Below, in pieces: positions 8,005 through 15,574 of a DNA stretch of 64,000 bases. The DNA is from CAZJRQ01 sp964548535 (lineage in GTDB: Bacteria; Bacillota; Clostridia; Oscillospirales; Ruminococcaceae). Each line of letters opens with the position of its first letter. The stretch's first letter is position 1. The notes beneath the pieces were generated by a model. The model ran no database searches and had not been told where the DNA came from. It saw only the letters and a program-made list of their open reading frames with translations. The translations under genes were made by a program, and so were the position numbers. The stretch spans positions 61,018-125,017 of the forward strand of contig CAZJRQ010000003.1 in the NCBI GenBank assembly GCA_964548535.1, in the 5' to 3' direction.

Positions 8005-8868
8005 TCAATCTTGACTCTTATAAACACCCGTAACGACTCTATAAACTCCGCACAAATCTTTCTTAGCACGAACATTTATAAAACCATTCTGTATCATAAT
8101 CTGCATTACATCCTGCTCTTGATTTATACCAATTTCAAACATAAGCACTCCACCAAACTTAAGTTTAGTTTTCCAAAGCCTTGTAATATCACGATAAAAA
8201 TCAAGACCGTCGTCACCGCCAAACAAGGCAGTTTCGGGCTCATACTCAACTTCTGTCTGAAGATTTTTCATATCATCTGAAGTCAAATAAGGCGGATTGC
8301 AAACTATCAAATCAGCACCAAGCAACTCCTGCATTGTACTCTCATCCAGCACATCGCCCAAAACAGCCTGCGCACTTGATTCATTTAGATTTATATTTTG
8401 CTGCAAATACTTAAAAGCAATTGGCGATTTCTCAACACAAAAAACCTTATCACAATCAAGATTTTTCTCAAGCGACAAAGCAATACAGCCAGAACCTGAG
8501 CACAAATCTAAAACAGTAAGATTTTTCAGATGGCTAAGCTTATTAATCGCAATTTCAACTAAAGTTTCAGTGTCCTGTCTAGGAATCAAAACTCCGTCAC
8601 CAACCCTAATAGGCAGACCGTAAAATTCCCATTCACCCAGTATATACTGCAAAGGCTCACCATTTTTTCGCCTGTCAGTAAGTGCAATAAACTGTGCTGC
8701 AACATCACCGCTTACAGAATCATCAAGCAGTTTAAAAAACTCACCGCTCCTGCAATCAATATCAAGAGCCTTACCCATAAGCTCACGAATTTCATATTCT
8801 GCATTATCAAATCCTGCTCTATCAAATTCCTTGCAGATAATGCTCATTAAATTTTTATAAGTACTCAT
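8005..8868 (-). CDS. prmC: Peptide chain release factor N5-glutamine methyltransferase
   Basis: An S-adenosylmethionine-dependent methyltransferase of 287 residues that methylates the GGQ glutamine of release factors. It has the PrmC N-terminal helical domain, the PLQYILGEWEFYG block, the SAM-binding motif VLDLCSGSGCIALS and the catalytic NPPYLT motif near residue 190. The start follows GAAAGG by 7 bases. It is downstream of the DUF1385 gene, the order usual in Firmicutes, but prfA is not next to it here. Confidence 0.95.
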   Translation of the reverse strand: MSTYKNLMSIICKEFDRAGFDNAEYEIRELMGKALDIDCRSGEFFKLLDDSVSGDVAAQFIALTDRRKNGEPLQYILGEWEFYGLPIRVGDGVLIPRQDTETLVEIAINKLSHLKNLTVLDLCSGSGCIALSLEKNLDCDKVFCVEKSPIAFKYLQQNINLNESSAQAVLGDVLDESTMQELLGADLIVCNPPYLTSDDMKNLQTEVEYEPETALFGGDDGLDFYRDITRLWKTKLKFGGVLMFEIGINQEQDVMQIMIQNGFINVRAKKDLCGVYRVVTGVYKSQD

Positions 8869-8969
8869 AAACTAACCTTTCAGTATTAACAAATAAAAAC
8901 TTATCTTATGTAAACTCTAACTTTAACAAAGCTAGGCATAAACAAATTCTAAACTTCTAGCTAAGCATT

Positions 8970-9935
8970 CTAACCTTCGCCACCCTCGGGAATAACTGCC
9001 TTGAGCGCCTCTATAGCACATTCAATTTCTGACGCGTCCGGCTCTCTTGTAGTAATTTTCTGTATAGCCATTCCAGGGGCTGAAATTATTCTTGTAACAA
9101 CGTTATCATACTTTCCAGCAAGACGAATAAGCTCATACGCAATACCCATTACAAGGGGCAAAAGTGCAAGCTTGCAAAGCATTCTAAGTGCCACATTGCT
9201 CCAAGGCAGCTTAAAAATTGTATTAATAAAAATACTAATAAAAAGCACTAGAAATATAAAGCTAGTTCCGCATCTAGGGTGAAAACGCGAATGCTTTTTT
9301 ACGTTTTCAACAGTCAGCTCCTCACCATGCTCATAGCAGGTAATCGACTTATGCTCCGCTCCATGGTATTCATAAGTACGGCGTATATCAGACATCAGTG
9401 ATGTCAGTGCTGTATATCCAATAAAAATCGCGATTTTTATAATACCCTCAACAACATTCTTCCAAAATGAATTCATCGGCACCAGATAATTTACCCCTTT
9501 TGAAATCCAAGACGGCAGCATCATAAACAGCACCATTGCAATTCCAACGCCAAAAATCACGGAAATTACCGAAACAATCGGCATTAGCTTTTCGCCAAAC
9601 TTATCATCAAGCCACTTCTCAAACTTAGTAGGCTCTTCTTCTTCCTCACAATCCATCTGCTTATTCGCAGAACGCATAAGACATTTATATCCATCAATCA
9701 TTGAAATAATAAAATTAAAAATCCCTCGCACAAATGGGCATTTTCTGTACCACGGAATAGCTTTTCCAGCACCCTTCAAATCCCAAACCTCGAGGTCAAT
9801 CTCACCAGACGGCAGACGATTTGCCATTGCAGCTTTGTCAATTCCTCGCATCATTACGCCTTCAATTACTGCCTGTCCTCCAATTTTCGACTTGAACTTT
9901 TCCTTACCGATATCTTTATTTTTGCGCTCACTCAT
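8970..9935 (-). CDS. DUF1385 family membrane protein
   Basis: A 321-residue membrane protein of the DUF1385 (YqhQ-like) family, recognisable by the N-terminal GGQAVIEGVMMRG and the internal YHGAEHKSITCYEHGEELTVENV and RFHPRCGTSFI motifs. His and Cys residues there could bind metal, which is inference. Four to five hydrophobic segments lie between about residues 110 and 270. The function is not established. Its ATG has no Shine-Dalgarno of its own; instead it overlaps by 4 bases (ATGA) the stop codon of an 18-codon leader ORF that has a strong one, so translation is probably coupled. Confidence 0.9.
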   Translation of the reverse strand: MSERKNKDIGKEKFKSKIGGQAVIEGVMMRGIDKAAMANRLPSGEIDLEVWDLKGAGKAIPWYRKCPFVRGIFNFIISMIDGYKCLMRSANKQMDCEEEEEPTKFEKWLDDKFGEKLMPIVSVISVIFGVGIAMVLFMMLPSWISKGVNYLVPMNSFWKNVVEGIIKIAIFIGYTALTSLMSDIRRTYEYHGAEHKSITCYEHGEELTVENVKKHSRFHPRCGTSFIFLVLFISIFINTIFKLPWSNVALRMLCKLALLPLVMGIAYELIRLAGKYDNVVTRIISAPGMAIQKITTREPDASEIECAIEALKAVIPEGGEG

Positions 9936-9988
9936 CTATATCTATGCCCATACTCTATTTTACACAAATTCCAAATGCAATTTAGCAT
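9932..9988 (-). CDS. 18-codon leader ORF coupled to DUF1385
   Basis: The minus-strand ORF reads MLNCIWNLCKIEYGHRYR and its TGA stop overlaps the DUF1385 ATG as ATGA. GAAAGGTGGGA lies 6-8 bases before its ATG, while DUF1385 itself has none. The same arrangement and motif recur at 37491-37544 and 39221-39265. The peptides themselves are not alike beyond the initial Met-Leu. Confidence 0.6.
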   Translation of the reverse strand: MLNCIWNLCKIEYGHRYR

Positions 9989-10020
9989 GGACTCGTCCCA
10001 CCTTTCCTATCGTTTATAAT

Positions 10021-11526
10021 CTACTCTAAACTGTCAGCCTCATCATCTAAATCATTTGAAGAAATAAGCTCAACATTCACAATAGGCTGACTATCAGGCT
10101 TTTTCTTTTGCTCAATACATGGAAGAGTGATCATAACAGTCGTACCAACATCTTGCTTACTATCAATCAGCATTTCTCCGCCATGACGCTGAACAATTTC
10201 ATTTGCTACCGCAAGACCAATTCCTGAACCGCGTCGTGTATGATTCGCCTTAAAGAATTTTGTCTTAATCTTAGGCAAATCGTCCTGTGAAATTCCTATT
10301 CCAGTATCAGAAATAGATATGCAAATCTCATTATTTTCCTCATAAGCCTCAACCAAAACGGTGTCGCCCTTATCAGAATATTTTATAGCATTATCTACAA
10401 TATTGATAAACACCTGACGAAGCCTGTTCTTATCACCATAAACAAACGGAAGCATTTCAGGCTCATAGTAATCCAAAGTAATTCCAAGTGCCCTTGCTCT
10501 TTCTTGATAAATCAGTACCGTTTCACCAAGCTCAGCAAGAATATCAATAGTATCCTTAACAAGAGTAAGCCTGTTATCCTGAATACGAGAAAAGTCCAAA
10601 AGCTCCTCAACCATTTGTGAAAGACGCTCAGTTTCCGACGTAATAACTCGCATACCCTTTTTGTAAGTTTCCTCATCATCGATAGTCGAAAGCGTTTCAC
10701 TCCAGCCCTTAATCGCCGTAAGAGGTGTTCTAAGCTCATGAGAAACAGAAGAAATAAACTCGTTCTTCATACTTTCACTCGCCGAAAGTTCTGAAGCCAT
10801 ATAATTTATTGAGTCACAAAGCTCACCAATTTCATCGTCACTAGATTTTTCAATACGCTCCGAAAAATCTCCAGTAGCGAATTTTCTTGTAATCTGTCCA
10901 ATTTGAATAACAGGATAAACAATAGACTTAATGAAAAACTTTCCTGAGAAGAACATAAGAAGTATAATTCCAGCAACAACGCAAGAGATTATTATAAAAA
11001 TAACAAAAATCTGATTATCAATAGCCTTCATAGAAGAAACCATTCTAACCGCTTCATACTCACATCCGCGAGGTGAAATTACAGAAGTAATAGCCAAAAC
11101 TTTCTCACCAGTCGCAAGCTTGAAAATCTGCGCCGACATTCCGCTTGCATCTTCCTTAGCAAGTTCATAATCCACCATATTAGTAATCTGGTCAGGAGAA
11201 AACCCTGATGATGTGATATCAATAGTTCCGTCAATCTTAATTGCCATAAGTTCAATTTTATCCTTGTCATCAAACTTTTCAACAACCGAGCGTATCTCAG
11301 AATTATAGTTAGTAGCAGCATTCTCAGAACTTTGCTTTATCGCATTTGTAACAATATTCATTTTAGAGGTCACATATTGCTTTGATGCACTGTAATAATA
11401 ATTACGCACCACCAAAACAAGCAATATTTCAATAATAAGCAAAATAATTACTACAACGCCCAAGCTATTTCTAATCCAGTGCTGTGCAATACTATGTCTG
11501 CCATATTTGTTTTTGATTTTGCTCAC
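10021..11526 (-). CDS. Sensor histidine kinase
   Basis: A 501-residue membrane histidine kinase. TM1 is about residues 21-40, an extracytoplasmic sensor region about 41-172, TM2 about 173-195, then a HAMP domain, a HisKA domain with SHELRTPL (phospho-acceptor His263), and an HATPase domain with the N box (NIVDNAIKYS), G1 (DTGIGI) and G2 (GSGIGLAV) boxes. It starts with GTG 9 bases after AAAGGAG. It is the third gene of a lipoprotein-response regulator-kinase operon. The layout is PhoR/WalK-like, but no PAS domain is apparent, so the specific signal is unknown. Confidence 0.94.
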   Translation of the reverse strand: MSKIKNKYGRHSIAQHWIRNSLGVVVIILLIIEILLVLVVRNYYYSASKQYVTSKMNIVTNAIKQSSENAATNYNSEIRSVVEKFDDKDKIELMAIKIDGTIDITSSGFSPDQITNMVDYELAKEDASGMSAQIFKLATGEKVLAITSVISPRGCEYEAVRMVSSMKAIDNQIFVIFIIISCVVAGIILLMFFSGKFFIKSIVYPVIQIGQITRKFATGDFSERIEKSSDDEIGELCDSINYMASELSASESMKNEFISSVSHELRTPLTAIKGWSETLSTIDDEETYKKGMRVITSETERLSQMVEELLDFSRIQDNRLTLVKDTIDILAELGETVLIYQERARALGITLDYYEPEMLPFVYGDKNRLRQVFINIVDNAIKYSDKGDTVLVEAYEENNEICISISDTGIGISQDDLPKIKTKFFKANHTRRGSGIGLAVANEIVQRHGGEMLIDSKQDVGTTVMITLPCIEQKKKPDSQPIVNVELISSNDLDDEADSLE

Positions 11527-11609
11527 AAAAGCAAACTCCTTTTCAATGCACCAGAAATCTAAAAAACTAGTGCCGTAATTTTTTATTACTGATCTAACAA
11601 GCTAAAATC

Positions 11610-12308
11610 TTAGTTTACAGACCACTTATATCCAAATCCCCAAATAGTCAAAATATACTTAGGGCTTGATGGCTCGTCCTCAATTTTCATTCTAATACGT
11701 CTAATATTAACATCAACGATTTTATCATCACCATAATAGCTTTCGCCCCAAATGTGATTTAATATACTTGTTCTGTCAAGTGCCGTATTCTGATTTTTAA
11801 AGAAATACTCCATAATTTGATATTCAACCTGTGTAAGGTCAACCTGCTCACCATTTTTATAAACAGTTCTGCTCTTCAAATTTAAAGTAAAAGGACCTGA
11901 AACAATAGTCGATGTAGCCTCTGGCTTTGCGTGCGACATGCTAACACGTCTGCAAACAGCGTCAACTCTAGCAACAAGCTCTGAAATCGAAAACGGCTTT
12001 GTAATATAATCATCCGCACCATTCATAAGCGACGAAATCTTATCCATCTCCTGTGATTTTGCAGAAAGCATAATAATTCCCATAGTATCAGAATGCTCAC
12101 GAAACTTTTTGCAAACCTGCTGTCCGTCAATTCCTGGCATCATAATATCAAGCAGTGCAACATCAAAATTACCTTCTGCTTCTTCAAAAACACGAATTGC
12201 ATCTTCTCCGCAATTTACATCTACCACGTCATAACCGCTTCTAGTTAAATTCAATACAACAAATTCACGAATTGAATCCTCATCTTCGCATACTAAAACT
12301 CTTCTCAT
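11610..12308 (-). CDS. Response regulator, OmpR/PhoB family
   Basis: A 232-residue two-component response regulator. The receiver domain has the acidic pocket CEDED (residues 7-11), the phospho-acceptor Asp54 in LLDIMMPG and Lys near 105 in ITKPFS. The C-terminal winged helix (about 135-232) has the OmpR signature VDVNIRRIRMKIEDEPSSPKYILTIWGFGYKW. It partners the histidine kinase 83 bases downstream. The start follows GGAGG. Target genes cannot be read from the sequence. Confidence 0.95.
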   Translation of the reverse strand: MRRVLVCEDEDSIREFVVLNLTRSGYDVVDVNCGEDAIRVFEEAEGNFDVALLDIMMPGIDGQQVCKKFREHSDTMGIIMLSAKSQEMDKISSLMNGADDYITKPFSISELVARVDAVCRRVSMSHAKPEATSTIVSGPFTLNLKSRTVYKNGEQVDLTQVEYQIMEYFFKNQNTALDRTSILNHIWGESYYGDDKIVDVNIRRIRMKIEDEPSSPKYILTIWGFGYKWSVN

Positions 12309-12341
12309 AGCGTCTTCCTCCGTTCAGTTTTATTTTCAAAT

Positions 12342-13679
12342 TTAATAATCAATCTTATAGAAATTATTTTGAACTTCATCAATTGTCAAAATAAGCTTTT
12401 CACGTTTGTTAGTAGGAAGCTTTACTAAATAATCAAGCTGTCCTCTACTTTCAATAAGCTCATAACCGTCATAAGTATAATCCTGAGTATCGTTACGTGA
12501 AACAACGGCAATTCTCATAAGCTCGGTCATATAATCATTTATATTCCCCTCATACTTATAAAAAACAACCTCGTTTGAATCCGTATCTCTCTTAACAGTA
12601 ACCTCATCAGTCCACCTGCTAGGAAACATCAAAGCATACCCGTCATAAATAGAATAATATCCAGAATACTTAGCCTCCAAGCTGTAAAAATCCTTATAAA
12701 CAGACCAAGTAGTCAAAAGCAGCTGCTCCTCAGCAACAGCATTTTCATAACCCATCATTGGCTTAGTTGTCGGAATTTCCACCACGCCGTCATCATCAAT
12801 ATCCTCAGAATAATATCCAGCAGGACGTGTGCACAAAGGCAAAAGCTTTGAAGGCATTGCTTGCATTGGGTTTTGCAGCTTTGAATACCTATAGTAAACA
12901 ATTTCAGTCTGCCAATCACCATTTGCAGTCACACCGTCAATATATATTCCATAATTTCCATTGCCTACCTTGCCCGTTGTTGCACTAATATAAGATGTCA
13001 CCGCATCGCTCATATCAATACTTTCACCACGGCTTATCTCACCATTTTTGACGTTCAAAACCGATGCCTTAGATAAAACCTGACCAGATTCTGCATTAAC
13101 ATTTCTTTGAATAGTTACGAGTTCATTATACCCGTCATTATTAATATCAAATGCTTCAAGAACAGAATATGTATCAGTACCTATTCTAGTAAAATCATTA
13201 TTCTCATACTTATAAATCTCAAGTGTTTTATCCTCACTAGCAATAGTTTGATAGCCTATTAAAACATCAATCTTATCACTATCACCCATTGTCGAAATAA
13301 TAACCTGATCAACTTCAGTACCAGCACCAGCAATTTCTTTTACAGAATACCAGTTGCCGTTCTCATCCTTATCGAGAATATTTACACGCAAGCCGTTATC
13401 TTCACTAGCAGTTCCAGTATATTCATAAAAAACCAAAGCCTCGTCAGTTTCATCATTATCAAGATTAGCGATAACATAAGCAGATCTATAGTCACCATTT
13501 TTAGGATATTTCAAATTAATATTATTTCCGACTGCAGAAATCAGAGCCTCGTGAATTTCCCCCTGCTCCTCAGTCAGCTTAGGTGCGGCGAACAAATTAT
13601 CAACACTAAAATTTACAGAAGAACAAGATGTCATAGTAAGCATAGCAATCAATGACAAAATTCCCATTCTTTTTTTCAC
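12342..13679 (-). CDS. Putative lipoprotein encoded with a two-component system
   Basis: A 445-residue lipoprotein: signal peptide MKKRMGILSLIAMLTMTSCSS with a Cys lipobox (TSC). The mature part has repeated short beta segments of the type YVIANLDNDETDEALVFYEY, LEAFDINNDGYNELVTIQRN and YYSEDIDDDGVVEIP, which look like FG-GAP/integrin-like Asp-rich loops and suggest a calcium-binding beta-propeller-like fold. It starts with GTG, 7 bases after AGGAG. It is the first gene of an operon with a response regulator (33 bases downstream) and a histidine kinase, so it may be an extracytoplasmic input or output of that system. Function unknown. Confidence 0.85.
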   Translation of the reverse strand: MKKRMGILSLIAMLTMTSCSSVNFSVDNLFAAPKLTEEQGEIHEALISAVGNNINLKYPKNGDYRSAYVIANLDNDETDEALVFYEYTGTASEDNGLRVNILDKDENGNWYSVKEIAGAGTEVDQVIISTMGDSDKIDVLIGYQTIASEDKTLEIYKYENNDFTRIGTDTYSVLEAFDINNDGYNELVTIQRNVNAESGQVLSKASVLNVKNGEISRGESIDMSDAVTSYISATTGKVGNGNYGIYIDGVTANGDWQTEIVYYRYSKLQNPMQAMPSKLLPLCTRPAGYYSEDIDDDGVVEIPTTKPMMGYENAVAEEQLLLTTWSVYKDFYSLEAKYSGYYSIYDGYALMFPSRWTDEVTVKRDTDSNEVVFYKYEGNINDYMTELMRIAVVSRNDTQDYTYDGYELIESRGQLDYLVKLPTNKREKLILTIDEVQNNFYKIDY

Positions 13680-13722
13680 TCAACCACTCCTAACATTACC
13701 TCATTTAAAAACATATACACAT

Positions 13723-13751
13723 ATTATAACATAGTACAGCCCCTTTTTCAA
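13723..13751 (-). promoter_or_regulatory. Promoter of the lipoprotein-two-component operon
   Basis: -35 TTGAAA (13751-13746), 17-base spacer, -10 TATAAT (13728-13723) on the minus strand, 44 bases before the GTG start. Confidence 0.75.
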
Positions 13752-13774
13752 GACAATTGCACAAATATTTTTAC

Positions 13775-13807
13775 ACAAAAAAACAGCACCGATTTCTCAG
13801 TGCTGTT
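13775..13807 (-). terminator. Terminator after the anti-sigma factor gene
   Basis: Perfect arms AACAGCAC and GTGCTGTT with a 10-base loop, followed by seven T on the minus strand, 7 bases after the stop codon of the upstream gene. Confidence 0.9.
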
Positions 13808-13813
13808 AAGCTA

Positions 13814-14971
13814 TTAGCCAAATAAATTTTTAAACTGCTCTGTTTTTTCCTCATCAAAGTCGCCGAACACTTCGGCAGTTGACGAATCAAAATCATATTT
13901 ATAAGAAAACTCATAATATGCTTTTTCTTTCAAAATCGCTTTTTTACCATCAGGTGTTTGAGCAGTTACAACGAATGTCGTATATACTTTGTTCTTATCA
14001 TAGTCATATTCTCTAGGTGCGATATAACAATCAATTATCTTAGTATCATCTGACATAAAACCGATAATATTTTTAATGCAATCTTTATCAAATCTTTTCC
14101 ATGTAACAGATTCTGGAAAAGCATCAAGACTATCTTTAAAATCATCCCACTTAAAAATGAATTCAGTAGTTCTATCAAAAGCCTCAGCCATTTGATAATA
14201 ATTACAAATAAATTCAAATCTTTCACCAAATTCAATTAGTCCTTCGTCATCCTCAACATAATCACCCCAACTATTACTTGGATAAGCATACATATTAAAC
14301 TGATTGCTTGAGCCATCTCTCCACGCCTGAAAATGAATACAAAAATCATTCTCAAACGAAACTATAATTGATGAAGACAGCTGGGATTTCATTATTTTCC
14401 CTGAATTATCCAATTTATACATATTGTTATACACATCTGAATATTCTACAATTTTATAAGTCTTTCCCTTTATATACTCATCATAAAGTTCTTTAATCTT
14501 TACTTTGTTATCATTATAAACATACTCATAATAATATGGTCCATCAAATCCATCTAAACAACTAATCTTTGACATAAATGTATCAATATCACCATCTAGA
14601 AAATCCTTTACAAGCTTTTTGCTTTCATATCTCATTTCAATTCTCTCAAAATTCGGAAGGCCTGAATCTTTATATACTTGACCAACAATCAAAACACCTA
14701 AAAATCCCAAAATTGCAAGTATTAAAACAGATAATATTATTGTTGCGACTAGATTTTTTCTCATTTTCTTTCTTATCTTCGCAAACGGCTTAATTTTCTC
14801 TTTATCCGACAAAGGTTTAAGTTCTGACGTTAAATCTGCCTTTGCATTTTCAAATAGTTCAGAGCATGATTCACAAGACTCCAAATGCTCATCTATCTCT
14901 TTTCTTGTTTCTTCACTGCACAAATCATCAGCATACGTTGGCAATAAGTCTTTTATTACACTACATTTCAT
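13814..14971 (-). CDS. Anti-sigma factor with zinc-finger N-terminus
   Basis: A 385-residue membrane protein. The N-terminus has Cys3 and the anti-sigma zinc-finger signature H-x3-C-x2-C (His29, Cys33, Cys36). One transmembrane helix lies at about 73-97, and a roughly 285-residue extracytoplasmic domain of unrecognised family follows. By family it would hold the ECF sigma factor inactive until an extracellular signal releases it. The start lies inside the end of the sigma gene (11-base overlap), with AAGGAGG 9 bases upstream, so the two are translationally linked. Confidence 0.88.
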   Translation of the reverse strand: MKCSVIKDLLPTYADDLCSEETRKEIDEHLESCESCSELFENAKADLTSELKPLSDKEKIKPFAKIRKKMRKNLVATIILSVLILAILGFLGVLIVGQVYKDSGLPNFERIEMRYESKKLVKDFLDGDIDTFMSKISCLDGFDGPYYYEYVYNDNKVKIKELYDEYIKGKTYKIVEYSDVYNNMYKLDNSGKIMKSQLSSSIIVSFENDFCIHFQAWRDGSSNQFNMYAYPSNSWGDYVEDDEGLIEFGERFEFICNYYQMAEAFDRTTEFIFKWDDFKDSLDAFPESVTWKRFDKDCIKNIIGFMSDDTKIIDCYIAPREYDYDKNKVYTTFVVTAQTPDGKKAILKEKAYYEFSYKYDFDSSTAEVFGDFDEEKTEQFKNLFG

Positions 14972-15461
14972 CGTTGCTCTCCTCCTTTAATTGTCTAATC
15001 ACTTTCTCTTTTGCTCTAAAAAAAGTTACTCTCGCCCAGTTTTCCGTCTTGCCAAAAACCTTTCCGATATCGGCAAAACTAAGCTCACCCATAATTCTAA
15101 GAGTAAATATTTCTTTATATGGCTCAGGAAGAATATGTATAGCCCTATGAATTTGCAAAGCCTGCTGTTTGTCTTCAAACATATCTTCAACATTAAAATC
15201 ATCTTCATAAACGCTTAAATCATCTGACGCAAGATTGTTATTATCTTTCTTCTTAGCGTAATTCAAATATTCATGCCTAGCGATACTGCACAGCCAAGTT
15301 GAAATCTCACACTTTCCGTTAAATTTATTCGATGACTTTATTGCCTTATAGAAAGTTTCCTGCATTATTTCTTCGGCAATATGCGTGTTACCGCATAGCT
15401 TTAAAATAAAACCATATACCTTTGCCGAATACAGCCGATATATTTCATCAAACTCCTGCAT
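14961..15461 (-). CDS. ECF-type RNA polymerase sigma factor
   Basis: A 166-residue sigma-70 family factor of the extracytoplasmic-function group. Region 2 includes HIAEEIMQETFYKAIKSSNKF and TWLCSIARHEYLNYAKKK (-10 recognition); region 4 includes LPEPYKEIFTLRIMGELSFADIGKVFGKTENWARVTFFRAKEK (-35 recognition helix-turn-helix). It starts at the ATG after GGGGGGAG. An ECF-type promoter lies just upstream, which suggests autoregulation, and the membrane anti-sigma factor follows. Confidence 0.93.
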   Translation of the reverse strand: MQEFDEIYRLYSAKVYGFILKLCGNTHIAEEIMQETFYKAIKSSNKFNGKCEISTWLCSIARHEYLNYAKKKDNNNLASDDLSVYEDDFNVEDMFEDKQQALQIHRAIHILPEPYKEIFTLRIMGELSFADIGKVFGKTENWARVTFFRAKEKVIRQLKEESNDEM

Positions 15462-15482
15462 ATTCTCCCCCCCTTCACTTTG

Positions 15483-15511
15483 TTAGACAACTAAAAAGCA
15501 TTTTCGTTACA
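15483..15511 (-). promoter_or_regulatory. ECF-type promoter of the sigma/anti-sigma operon
   Basis: The minus strand has TGTAAC (15511-15506), 17 bases, then GTCTAA (15488-15483). This is the general ECF form (an AAC-type -35 and a CGTC-type -10) and lacks a vegetative TATAAT. It is 22 bases from the sigma-factor ATG. Confidence 0.6.
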
Positions 15512-15537
15512 ACGAATTTTAAAATATTTTTTAAAAT

Positions 15538-15562
15538 TAAAAAGGCGGAACTAATCCGCCTT
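15538..15562 (-). terminator. Terminator after the beta-mannosidase gene
   Basis: Perfect arms AAGGCGGA and TCCGCCTT with a 5-base loop and a T-rich tail on the minus strand, 13 bases after the stop codon. Confidence 0.85.
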
Positions 15563-15574
15563 AAATAATAAAAT

